DNA from: Glaciecola nitratireducens FR1064
GTDB lineage: Bacteria > Pseudomonadota > Gammaproteobacteria > Enterobacterales > Alteromonadaceae
DNA: 64,000 nt
Assembly: GCF_000226565.1 (NCBI RefSeq)
Contig: NC_016041.1
Span: forward strand, 1,178,001 to 1,242,000
Reading direction: 5' to 3'
Positions 9,845 through 18,517 of the stretch are shown in pieces. The notes below the pieces were generated by a model, which saw nothing but the letters and a program-made list of their open reading frames with translations, had not been told where the DNA came from and made no database searches. How positions within the stretch are numbered: position 1 is the stretch's first letter; the number at the start of each line of letters is the position of its first letter. Position numbers and translations under genes: made by a program.

Positions 9845-10987
9845 TTGTACCTCATACCCACAGAAACTACCAAAATACTGAGCGCTGCCAAATTCGCGAT
9901 CTATCTAAAACCGCAAAATGTACTCTGGATGCTTAAAAATACTGAAAATAGCGCAGTCATGGGTCAGTTGATCTCCGAGCATGCTAGTAAGCAGATTCTT
10001 ATTAATTCACCCAAAGGAAGCTGGTTCAGCCAAGAGAACGTCGACGGTAGTCACGAAGCAGCAAATACAACGCTTAATACTTCTGCGAACAGCAGCAGTA
10101 AGTCATACACATTTATTGTTGCTGCAACCGTGGTTAATTTCGAGCTACTTGAGGAGATTATAAATGCGCTGCCTACGCAATCAAACCTTATCAAAATAAC
10201 CACCAACCGATATCACTGTGCGTTTGACAAAATGGTGGTGAATATTGATTGTGAAATGAATGAGGCTAGCAGTCAGTTTGAAATTCTCAATGCGACACTT
10301 AAAAATCTCAGTGAGACCTTGTTTATTGATGTTTTTGTGAAACCACCTTTATTTATTGAACAACCTGGTCTGGCTGTGTTTGATATGGACAGCACACTAA
10401 TAGAGATGGAGTGTATTGATGAGATAGCAAAGTTAGCGGGAGTCGGTGAAGCTGTGAGTAAAGTCACCGAACGAGCCATGCTGGGTGAAATTGCGTTTTC
10501 AGAAAGTTTGCATCATCGCGTCGCCTGTTTGGGTGGCGTGAATTTAGATGCTTTGTTGAGTATTCGAAAGCGTTTGCCGTTTATGCCTGGTTTCACTCTC
10601 TTAATTAACGAATTAAAACGCACCGGATGGAAAGTAGCAATCGCCTCTGGCGGTTTTACCTATTTTGCTGATTATATTAAAGCGCTGTTCGATTTTGATT
10701 ATGCCTCAAGCAATACCTTAGAAGTTAAAGATAACAAGTTAACCGGCAAGGTCTTAGGTAAAGTTGTTGATGCTCAGGCTAAAGCTGACATTTTACAACA
10801 GTTGGCGAAAGACAACGCCATTCCTATAGCAAACACTCTTGCTGTTGGCGATGGCGCTAATGACTTGGTTATGATGTCGGTAGCGGGCAGCGGTGTGGCG
10901 TTTAAGGCAAAACCTAAAGTACAAGAACAAGCGGCTAACTCAATTCGATTTAGCGGCTTGGAGGCTGTTCTATACCTACTGGGTTGA
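9845..10987 (+). CDS. serB: Phosphoserine phosphatase
   Basis: HAD-family phosphatase that makes serine from phosphoserine. The nucleophile motif is DMDSTLIEMECIDEIAKLAG, motif II is IASGGFTYFADY, and motif III/IV is VGDGANDLVMM. An ACT-like N-terminal region (about residues 90-175) precedes it. The start is uncertain: the open frame extends to a TTG at 9782 (401 residues), but a TTG at 9845 has AGGA six bases upstream and gives 380, still longer than E. coli (322); an ATG at 9929 is also possible. The 3' end overlaps the convergent creA by 38 bp. Confidence 0.92.
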   Translation: MYLIPTETTKILSAAKFAIYLKPQNVLWMLKNTENSAVMGQLISEHASKQILINSPKGSWFSQENVDGSHEAANTTLNTSANSSSKSYTFIVAATVVNFELLEEIINALPTQSNLIKITTNRYHCAFDKMVVNIDCEMNEASSQFEILNATLKNLSETLFIDVFVKPPLFIEQPGLAVFDMDSTLIEMECIDEIAKLAGVGEAVSKVTERAMLGEIAFSESLHHRVACLGGVNLDALLSIRKRLPFMPGFTLLINELKRTGWKVAIASGGFTYFADYIKALFDFDYASSNTLEVKDNKLTGKVLGKVVDAQAKADILQQLAKDNAIPIANTLAVGDGANDLVMMSVAGSGVAFKAKPKVQEQAANSIRFSGLEAVLYLLG

Positions 10988-11441
10988 CGTAGGCCTGAGT
11001 TCCCCACAGTGGAACGGTTGAAAGGCTGTGCTTAAAGCTACCCGATGTTTCTTTGGTTGAATAAGAGACATACATCAAGGTTTGAGATTCAGCATCAAAA
11101 ACACGCCGTATTTTCATTGTTTTGAAAAAAATACTTTTTGATTTTCTAAAAACAATTTCTCCCGACTTTGATTTATCAATTGTCGCAATCATCGCAGCAG
11201 TTATTTCACCGGTTTGTCGGCAAGCAATGGAACTGTCAGATGGATCGGCAAAGCTCAAATCAGCTTCAATGCTGGCCACGTGACAGGTAACGCCTGGCAC
11301 CAATGGGTCAACGAGTGTATTGAGTTTTATATCTTGTGTCGTAAACACTCCCAACGAAATATCGCCCACCTCTGATTTGTCACATCCGACTAGTCCGGTT
11401 AGCAGAATAAGTGTCGCTATATGTAATCTATATTTGTTCAT
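10950..11441 (-). CDS. creA: CreA family periplasmic protein, probable lipoprotein
   Basis: Member of the CreA family, conserved in proteobacteria but of unknown function. It is 163 residues, with an N-terminal signal ending in a lipobox (LVGC, Cys at residue 20), then the family core with VSIEADLSFADPSD-like text, ACRQTGEI and FFKTMKIRRVFD. The lipobox suggests membrane anchoring. The gene is convergent with serB, overlapping it by 38 bp, and divergent from the GGDEF/EAL gene over a 179-bp promoter-bearing gap. Confidence 0.85.
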   Translation of the reverse strand: MNKYRLHIATLILLTGLVGCDKSEVGDISLGVFTTQDIKLNTLVDPLVPGVTCHVASIEADLSFADPSDSSIACRQTGEITAAMIATIDKSKSGEIVFRKSKSIFFKTMKIRRVFDAESQTLMYVSYSTKETSGSFKHSLSTVPLWGTQAYVNPVGIEQPPSR

Positions 11442-11620
11442 TTGCTTCCTTCAAAGTGTTTATTTACGCTTAATAATATGTGCTGACCACTCGGTGTAAA
11501 ACATTAAATTATATATTCTAAGCTCGATTTGTGATAAATCTTACACTAATGTTAGCAGAAGTGTGACGTTGAATAGCAACCCTTCGACGGCTCTCAAAGT
11601 TAGATTACAGGAATGAAATA

Positions 11621-13894
11621 ATGAAAGACATAGTTGAACTGCAGTCTGATTTAAAAAAAGCAGAGATGCGTATTTTGGAATTGGAAACAAATTCAACGAA
11701 TAATCCATTATTTTTAAATATGTTTAATTCTTCTCCTGTTTCATTCGGTTTGAGCAACAAAGCTGGCACCATCATTAACCTCAATACCACGTTTGTTAAA
11801 ACATTTGGTTATGACATAAAAGATATTCCTACAGTGTCAGATTGGTGGCCTCTGGCGTACCCCGACGTCTTGTATAGAGAATGGGTTGTTAATATTTGGG
11901 AACAGCATCTTGCTGAGTCGCAACAAACCAACACTGACTTTGAACCTATCGAAGTTAATATTAAGTGCAAGGATGGCACAAAGCGTGTTGTATTAATCAG
12001 TGCTGCACCATTGAAGGGCTCTTACACAGAAGTATTTTTGGTTATTTTTTATGACATTACGGAAATAAAAAAAGCTAAAAATAAAATTGGTGATCTGTCA
12101 GACTCTCTGGCAAACATGACAGCTTCTATTGAGCATCAAAACACTAAGTTGCTCATTGAAAAAGAAAAAGCAGAGGCCAGTTCAGAGCGTTTGAAGTTAG
12201 CTATGTTAGGCGCAAATGACGGTTTATGGGACTGGGATTTAGCAGGTGACAAAATATATTTCTCACCGCGTTGGAAAAGCATGCTTGGCTTTGCTGAAGA
12301 TGAAATTAAAGATCATTATGATACTTGGAAGGGCTTGGTGCATCCTGACGACGTAGACAGGGCCATAGCTCAAATTCAAGATTTTATGGATAAAAAAGTT
12401 GAGAGATATGAAGCCGAATTTAGAATGCGACATAAGGATGGTCAATATATTAATATACTGTCACGCGCTTTTGCAGTGGAAAGTGAGGAGGGAAAAATAA
12501 CGCGCTTAGTCGGCACTCATATTGATATTACAGAGCGTAAAAAAGCAGAAGAACAACTCAATTATCAGTCGTCACATGATTCATTAACAGGGCTGGTGAA
12601 TAGAAGAGAGTTCGAGCGGCGAACCGAACAATTGCTCTCTGCCTCCAAGAAGAAAAACCAGCTTCACGCTCTATGCTATATGGACCTGGATCAGTTTAAG
12701 ATAGTAAATGATACCTGTGGCCACGCTGCAGGTGATGAAATGTTACGACAGATTTCCGCCTTATTAAAAGAAGCGGTTAGAGATAACGATACGCTTGCTC
12801 GTTTAGGAGGCGACGAGTTCGGTGTGTTGATGGAGCACTGTTCGCCCGATAACGCCTACCGAGTTACGAGAGCAATACAAGCTGCTATTCAAGAATATCA
12901 GTTTGTTTGGGAAAATCGCAGTTTCCGTGTTGGGGTAAGTATTGGATTAGTGCAAATAACGGATAAGACGAATAACTTAACAGAATTACTGAAAGTTGCC
13001 GACGTAGCTTGTTACATGGCTAAAGACAAAGGGCGTAATCGCATACACGTGCACAGTGACGAAGATTCAGAGTTAGCAAAACGACAGGGTGAGATGCATT
13101 GGGTTACTCGCATACAGCATGCACTAGATGAAGATCGCTTTTGTCTTTATGCTCAGATGATTGAACCATTAGAGAAAAGTTCGGGAAAACACTTTGAGAT
13201 CTTGGTCAGAATGATAGACGAACATGGTGATATTATCCCACCGGGAGCTTTTTTGCCTTCTGCAGAGCGTTACAATTTAATGCGTGAACTCGACAAGTGG
13301 GTTATCAGCAACACACTTCGTTCGTTAAAAGCTCACCCCGAATTTTTGAACAGAATAGACTTCATTTCAATCAATCTTTCGGGTCAATCGATTACTGATG
13401 AGCGTTTTTTAGAATTTGTACTCAAAGAAATTCGCAGTCTGAAGAACAGCGCGTCAAAGATTTGTTTCGAGATCACCGAGACTGCGGCAATATCTAACCT
13501 TTTGTTAGCGGGTAAATTCATATCTGAATTGAGAAAGTTTGGTTGCCGTTTCGCACTAGATGATTTTGGCAGTGGCCTTTCTTCATTTGGCTATCTAAAA
13601 AATTTAGCCGTTGATTATCTCAAGATTGATGGAGCATTTGTCAAAGATATCGTTTGCGATCCAATAGATCGTGCAATGGTAAAGTCGATAAATGAAATAG
13701 GTCAAGTGATGGGCATGGAAACCATCGCTGAATTTGTTGAGAGTGAAGAGATTAAGACGATGCTAAAAGAGATAGGTGTGAATTACGCACAGGGCTTTGC
13801 TATTCACAAACCACAACCTTTTATAGAACTGCTGTCTGAAGAAAGTGACACAAAAGACAGCAATAGCTCAAAGGTGCAACCACACACTAAATAA
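11621..13894 (+). CDS. PAS-PAS-GGDEF-EAL cyclic-di-GMP signalling protein
   Basis: Bifunctional-type c-di-GMP protein of 757 residues with no membrane segment. Domains: PAS 1 (about 30-150), short coiled coil (150-190), PAS 2 with PAC (about 190-310), GGDEF (about 310-480), EAL (about 495-740). The cyclase site RLGGDEFG (GGDEF at 396-400) is intact, and an inhibitory I-site RDND lies exactly five residues before it. The EAL box reads EIL (526-528), with NLSGQS, DDFGSG (647-652) and YLKIDG conserved, so phosphodiesterase activity is plausible. A palindrome (CATCAAATTTGATG) follows the stop. It neighbours a tandem-PilZ protein, a likely c-di-GMP receptor. Confidence 0.93.
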   Translation: MKDIVELQSDLKKAEMRILELETNSTNNPLFLNMFNSSPVSFGLSNKAGTIINLNTTFVKTFGYDIKDIPTVSDWWPLAYPDVLYREWVVNIWEQHLAESQQTNTDFEPIEVNIKCKDGTKRVVLISAAPLKGSYTEVFLVIFYDITEIKKAKNKIGDLSDSLANMTASIEHQNTKLLIEKEKAEASSERLKLAMLGANDGLWDWDLAGDKIYFSPRWKSMLGFAEDEIKDHYDTWKGLVHPDDVDRAIAQIQDFMDKKVERYEAEFRMRHKDGQYINILSRAFAVESEEGKITRLVGTHIDITERKKAEEQLNYQSSHDSLTGLVNRREFERRTEQLLSASKKKNQLHALCYMDLDQFKIVNDTCGHAAGDEMLRQISALLKEAVRDNDTLARLGGDEFGVLMEHCSPDNAYRVTRAIQAAIQEYQFVWENRSFRVGVSIGLVQITDKTNNLTELLKVADVACYMAKDKGRNRIHVHSDEDSELAKRQGEMHWVTRIQHALDEDRFCLYAQMIEPLEKSSGKHFEILVRMIDEHGDIIPPGAFLPSAERYNLMRELDKWVISNTLRSLKAHPEFLNRIDFISINLSGQSITDERFLEFVLKEIRSLKNSASKICFEITETAAISNLLLAGKFISELRKFGCRFALDDFGSGLSSFGYLKNLAVDYLKIDGAFVKDIVCDPIDRAMVKSINEIGQVMGMETIAEFVESEEIKTMLKEIGVNYAQGFAIHKPQPFIELLSEESDTKDSNSSKVQPHTK

Positions 13895-13919
13895 CCTCAA
13901 TCTCATCAAATTTGATGGG

Positions 13920-15116
13920 CTATGCGATCCTTGCTTTCAATAATTGAATTTCAGCATATCTGCTGGGAATATCATCTCGCTCTGTCGCGCAACGTAAATC
14001 CTTCAACTTTTCCAGTGAGCGCAACAAAACGGGCAGAGGTGGGCCACTAGCCGTGACTTTTTCATATGCCTGTTGAGATTCGTTTTTTGCCATCTGCGCA
14101 ATGAATCGTTCAACTAATTGATTGTGATGTTGGCTTGCTGCGTAGCCATGAAGTTCGAGCACTTCTAAAAATAAGGCGCCATTTTCTTTAAACCACGGAC
14201 TACTTATCTGTTCAGGCGTCACACTCAGCATAGAATCTAGCAAGCTCTCGCGCCTCATACAATCACGCAGCGTGGCTTGTTCCTCCGGCAACATGAATAG
14301 GAACTTGTCGACTAAAATTTGTGAGTAGTAGGGGTCATCACCTTGGCAAACACCGAGCAATAAATCAATGACATTGATTCCGGCAAAATCGCCCGCATTT
14401 GCTCCACGATATTCATTCTGGCCAACTCGATAAGGCTTGTAGTATGGACGTACGCAATGAAAAAAGCGCTCTACGTTCAGCTCATTAAACAATATATCAT
14501 TGTATTTAATGACATCCTGTAAGCCTTGTTTGGCAACGTGTAGCATATCGCCAGTAAGTGGATGTGATATACCCATTGGTAGTATTTTGAGTAGGGCATC
14601 GGCGGTGCGCATGTACGCTAAAATGCCGCGTGTATTGTAGTCTAAGAACAATATCTCATCTTCCAACGAGGTAAAGCTCTTGTATAAGCCGTTTATGGCT
14701 GAATTGTGCGTAGTTAAATGACTAGTAGAAAAACGCGGCGTTACGCCAAGCGACGCGCCAATTTGCATGGCCAATGCAGACGCTTCGATTAGGGGTGATT
14801 TAGTTTCTCTGCTTGGTTCAGTAATGTCATGACGACGACATGCAGCCATATATAAACCGACGTTGCCGAGCAAATCAAAACCAGCATCAAAACCTGAATC
14901 GGTATTGCCTTCCTTTAATAATGCTGCAATATAAGTTCGTCCAGCCTCAGTTAATTCGTTGGTTAAAGGCTTAGTAACGCTAGTTTGGCAATTTACGTCA
15001 CTACGATCACTCTGTGCAAAATAGATTTCTTCTAATTGGGTATTAAGCTGTTTGAAGTCGTTTCTGATCCATAGATCAAAGTTTTTTACAGCCGCGGTTT
15101 GATTGCCATTACGCAT
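13920..15116 (-). CDS. PrnB-like protein (DUF1864; indoleamine dioxygenase superfamily)
   Basis: Not a housekeeping gene. It resembles PrnB, the heme enzyme of pyrrolnitrin synthesis in the indoleamine/tryptophan dioxygenase superfamily, and the uncharacterised DUF1864 proteins. Supporting blocks: VRPYYKPYRVGQNEYRG followed by NAGDF (about residues 222-244; PrnB has a similar RPFYEPIRVGGQSY), a SFTSLEDEILFLD block (147-159), and ASQHHNQLVERF (327-338), whose His lines up with the proximal heme-ligand region. The comparison is from memory and should be checked. GGAGACC precedes the ATG at normal spacing. No other pyrrolnitrin genes are nearby, so the substrate is unknown. It is separated by 714 bp from the upstream PilZ gene. 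Confidence 0.65.
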   Translation of the reverse strand: MRNGNQTAAVKNFDLWIRNDFKQLNTQLEEIYFAQSDRSDVNCQTSVTKPLTNELTEAGRTYIAALLKEGNTDSGFDAGFDLLGNVGLYMAACRRHDITEPSRETKSPLIEASALAMQIGASLGVTPRFSTSHLTTHNSAINGLYKSFTSLEDEILFLDYNTRGILAYMRTADALLKILPMGISHPLTGDMLHVAKQGLQDVIKYNDILFNELNVERFFHCVRPYYKPYRVGQNEYRGANAGDFAGINVIDLLLGVCQGDDPYYSQILVDKFLFMLPEEQATLRDCMRRESLLDSMLSVTPEQISSPWFKENGALFLEVLELHGYAASQHHNQLVERFIAQMAKNESQQAYEKVTASGPPLPVLLRSLEKLKDLRCATERDDIPSRYAEIQLLKARIA

Positions 15117-15830
15117 AAGGTCTCCTGAGTTGCGCCACGGTTGCCATAAGTTAAATGAATGACCGCGCTCAGCGCCTATATTTCTAGTTGATAAAAAACT
15201 GTCGATATAAAACCACAGCTACATAAAAAAAAGAAGTCTTATCTTTAACTAGAATACATAAAGAAGAGTAGAGTGCTGAATCATTTTAGAATTCTGCAAT
15301 AAAGATTGGCTTCAATAACGTTATCAGTGTTGCTTATGTGCTCTTTCGCTATATGGCTTCATTTATATATAGCAAAAGCGATATTGTCTAAATTAGGCCT
15401 TGGCTTGGAGTTAATCTCTGTATCATATCTGTTGCTTGTGCGGTGTATAGTTTAAAACAAGGGCTTACTGCTTAAAATATAAAGAAAAATATTATTGAAT
15501 ATGGCCAAAAATTAAAAAATACAATAGAAACAATTACTTGCAGGCAGGCTGGAATTTATGTTTATATAAAATCTACTGTTTTAAAAATGGAAATAAATCA
15601 TTAAAAACAATTACTTAGATAGCCTCTTTGTTTGTAATTTTGGTGTTTAACACCTTAAGAAGTTAAAAGCCTTGTCTCTTTTGTTTAAATACCCCTTAAA
15701 ACATAAATTCAGCGCTAAACCCTTGTTGAATATAAAAAATAGGCTAAAAATCACTCTATGCTACTTGGGTAGTTTTTGCAGATATAAAAATTGTATTTAA
15801 GTGATAATTACGATTAATAGAATGACGGTT
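15117..15830. other. 714-bp AT-rich gap without a recognisable gene
   Basis: Upstream region of the PrnB-like gene, clearly more AT-rich than its surroundings, with no convincing ORF on either strand. It contains a long imperfect hairpin (arms 15343-15354/15367-15378, 11 of 12 pairs, 12-nt loop) and a 12-bp direct repeat AAACAATTACTT about 80 bp apart (near 15527 and 15606). It may hold the promoter of the PrnB-like gene, a small RNA, or be the remnant of a lost gene; nothing decides between these. Confidence 0.4.
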
Positions 15831-18272
15831 TTATCCTTTGACTTGATAACGATAAATGACTTCTTGGCTAATATCCGTTAAATATATTTGACCGGCAATA
15901 TCCCACATTTGCTCTTCTAACTGTTTTGCTTTGTGAATAGCATAGCGAGTGATGTAAGCTAACTCTTGATCCAAAAAAGAAATATCAGGGCGATTAGCAC
16001 GACTAATATGAACATTAAATGCATAAAACTCGCCTTGAGCCATAGCGGTTTTAATGAACTGTAATTTTGAACGATGAGTGGCTAATTCGTTTTCCCATTG
16101 CGCAACAATTGCTGTTTCATATTCAAGTTCGTTTGGGTTGAATGCGACATAGATTTCTGCCTGTATTGGACGAAGATCGACGCGCAATGTACGCAGTGCA
16201 TCTCTTATGAACGCATTGCTTTTATGCTTATCTTGAAATAGCCAAGCGCAATTCATTTTTGTCGCCGGCATATCGTGTTTCAGCAATGCTAACCAAGACG
16301 CTCTTATAGGTTGCATGGTTGTGACGGTAGGAAAGTAACCCCCGCGTTGTTTTTGCATGTAAGTACACAATTGTGGCGAGTTTTTAGCTTGCATACAGCG
16401 CAACGCATGGCCCATACCAGGCACAGATTCTTCGTTTGTAATTGTTTTGAGTTTATCTTTGTTGCTGTCTATTAACAATGTGAAAAACTTCTCAGCAATA
16501 CTCAATTCTTTTTCAGATATCGCTTCTAAATGCAGCACTAGCTTGTCGTAGTTGATGTGTTTGACTCTATAGTGCAAATCTTCTAAGACAAACTGCGATG
16601 TTCTTTTTTGCAGCACAGGGAAAGCGATGCTCACCCTTGAATTTATGCGTTGTTCAAAAGGTGAGTCGAGTTCTATCTTGAGGCCGCTGATAGAGCAATC
16701 TTCGCTGACGCCCGTAATCTGCGTGTCATAGTTAGATAACTTAACTAAGGTGCGCAACTTATATCGAGTTTCCCTACGTAATTCTTGTTGCTTGTAGCGA
16801 AAAGAAAGCACAGGTACCGGCGGTTTATTACGAGGGTGACCGAAAGCAGCTAAATGTTTTATTTTATCTCGTTCTAGGATGTTTTTTTGATAACACTGTT
16901 GAGCGACTAAATGCGTAACATCAGTCACGCTTACCATGTGTTGGATATGCTTTAATTTTGATTCAAGCCTTGGTGTAAGAGGACGATTAAGTCTATCAAT
17001 TTTACGATTGATGCCGGTGGGCATTGCGCTAGGCGTATAAGCAGACTTCGGATCAATGTCAATGCACAACACCTTATACACGCGCCAACTCACTTTGCGA
17101 GCAGCATAACTCAAAAAAATGGGCTTTAGCTCTCTCTCAATTTCAAGTTCTGCGCTTGATGCGGAATAAAAATAGGTTTTACCGTCTTTGATGTGAGTGA
17201 ATGCATATATCCAAAGACAAGCGTCTGAGCTTGGGCTCGCTATCATGGCTGCGAGCCTAGTCGGATTCAACAAGAAACCGATATTTTGCTCATTGTTTTC
17301 GTCTAACCAGTAATCCATTATCTCTTTATTTGTCCCGTTCACGCAGGCGAATCGGGCTGTTGGCGTCTCTGCGTCTTGAGAATCGATGAATATTGACAGT
17401 GCAGGAGTGGTGCTAGCAAAAGCCTGCTCATGAATCTTGTCGTCTAAGGCTGCTAAGGTATTGTCGAGGTTTACTTTGTATTTACGTTTGTGAAGCTTTA
17501 TTAGCTTTTTCACATAATTGTTGAAAACTTGAGGCCCAGTTCTTAAATCACGGCTAACGTGGATCCGCGCTTGGCCTGCTTCACCAGAAATGCCCAATAT
17601 ACGGTACTCAATAGATTCTTTAATGAGTCCGGAATCAGACTCAAAGCCTCGAAAAACGATGTTGACAGGTGCAAACGCTTTTATCATGTCGAGTTCGTCT
17701 GGGTTTTTAAGTTTCAGTTTTAAGCCGCTAGGGCTAAGGTCGACAGTGGTAGCAAATAAACTCTGATTATTGTCTAAAAAGATTTCTATCGCCACAACAT
17801 AGTTCATGCGCTCTTCGCGACGATGTGCGTAATTTAATAACTGCTGATTAGCAACGATATACTTTTCGGAGTTTGACTTGTGATTGTCGTTTTGTTCTTC
17901 TGTGGATGTCATTGTGCCAGCATTGGCATTGGATTCGTGTTCAGCCAGTTTTAATACTGACTCATAAACGCCGAAGGTATAAATTCCGTAACGCTCAATT
18001 AGTTCCTCAAACAATGTCACTGCTGGTTGATGCAAGTAATGCTTGATCCCCTGAAATGAGACAAGTTCACAATTTGCACTCACTCGCGTTCTTAGATCAA
18101 TTGAACGGATACAAGGCTTGGACAGTCGCTTCATTTCCATTTTCAGTAAAAAACGCTTTTCAACACTAATATCTTTAGTTGCCTCAATGAGTAAACGTGA
18201 AAATTCCGCTCTTTCTACTAGTGGAGCTAATTTGTGGATAAGATAAGTGTGTTCAGACAGATCGTGCGTCAT
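15831..18272 (-). CDS. Large protein with two PilZ (c-di-GMP binding) domains
   Basis: An 813-residue protein with two PilZ domains. PilZ 1 shows RREER (151-155) and DLSPSG (178-183); PilZ 2 shows RRETRYK (499-505) and DCSISG (525-530). These are the RxxxR and D/NxSxxG motifs that bind c-di-GMP. The first ~130 residues, the segment between the domains and the last ~250 residues have no domain I recognise; no membrane helices are seen, so it is probably cytoplasmic. Proteins of this layout occur in marine gammaproteobacteria, but a role is not known to me. It is near a diguanylate cyclase/phosphodiesterase and divergent from radA. Confidence 0.85.
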   Translation of the reverse strand: MTHDLSEHTYLIHKLAPLVERAEFSRLLIEATKDISVEKRFLLKMEMKRLSKPCIRSIDLRTRVSANCELVSFQGIKHYLHQPAVTLFEELIERYGIYTFGVYESVLKLAEHESNANAGTMTSTEEQNDNHKSNSEKYIVANQQLLNYAHRREERMNYVVAIEIFLDNNQSLFATTVDLSPSGLKLKLKNPDELDMIKAFAPVNIVFRGFESDSGLIKESIEYRILGISGEAGQARIHVSRDLRTGPQVFNNYVKKLIKLHKRKYKVNLDNTLAALDDKIHEQAFASTTPALSIFIDSQDAETPTARFACVNGTNKEIMDYWLDENNEQNIGFLLNPTRLAAMIASPSSDACLWIYAFTHIKDGKTYFYSASSAELEIERELKPIFLSYAARKVSWRVYKVLCIDIDPKSAYTPSAMPTGINRKIDRLNRPLTPRLESKLKHIQHMVSVTDVTHLVAQQCYQKNILERDKIKHLAAFGHPRNKPPVPVLSFRYKQQELRRETRYKLRTLVKLSNYDTQITGVSEDCSISGLKIELDSPFEQRINSRVSIAFPVLQKRTSQFVLEDLHYRVKHINYDKLVLHLEAISEKELSIAEKFFTLLIDSNKDKLKTITNEESVPGMGHALRCMQAKNSPQLCTYMQKQRGGYFPTVTTMQPIRASWLALLKHDMPATKMNCAWLFQDKHKSNAFIRDALRTLRVDLRPIQAEIYVAFNPNELEYETAIVAQWENELATHRSKLQFIKTAMAQGEFYAFNVHISRANRPDISFLDQELAYITRYAIHKAKQLEEQMWDIAGQIYLTDISQEVIYRYQVKG

Positions 18273-18458
18273 GCGTTCCTATTCTTTAGGCAGTCGTTTT
18301 TAGTATCAAATGGGCTATTATCGCGATTACACGTTTAATATCGTCAATTACTCGTTTTATCGGCAAAAAATTTCATTTCTAAACGGATTTTTGGGACAAA
18401 TTTCGTTACTCTTCGAACAATAACACGAAACGTTAAACCAGCACTATAAGTGACCATT

Positions 18459-18477
18459 GTATATGACCATCATATAC
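18459..18477. promoter_or_regulatory. Inverted repeat upstream of radA
   Basis: A perfect 7-bp inverted repeat (arms 18459-18465 and 18471-18477, 5-bp spacer) lies 40 bp before radA, embedded in a run of similar TATATGAC-like phrases (about 18450-18500). It could be an operator or a hairpin in the radA leader. No regulator is suggested by the sequence. Confidence 0.3.
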
Positions 18478-18517
18478 GGCGATTATATGACTACTATATT
18501 GAGAACACACATTATTT

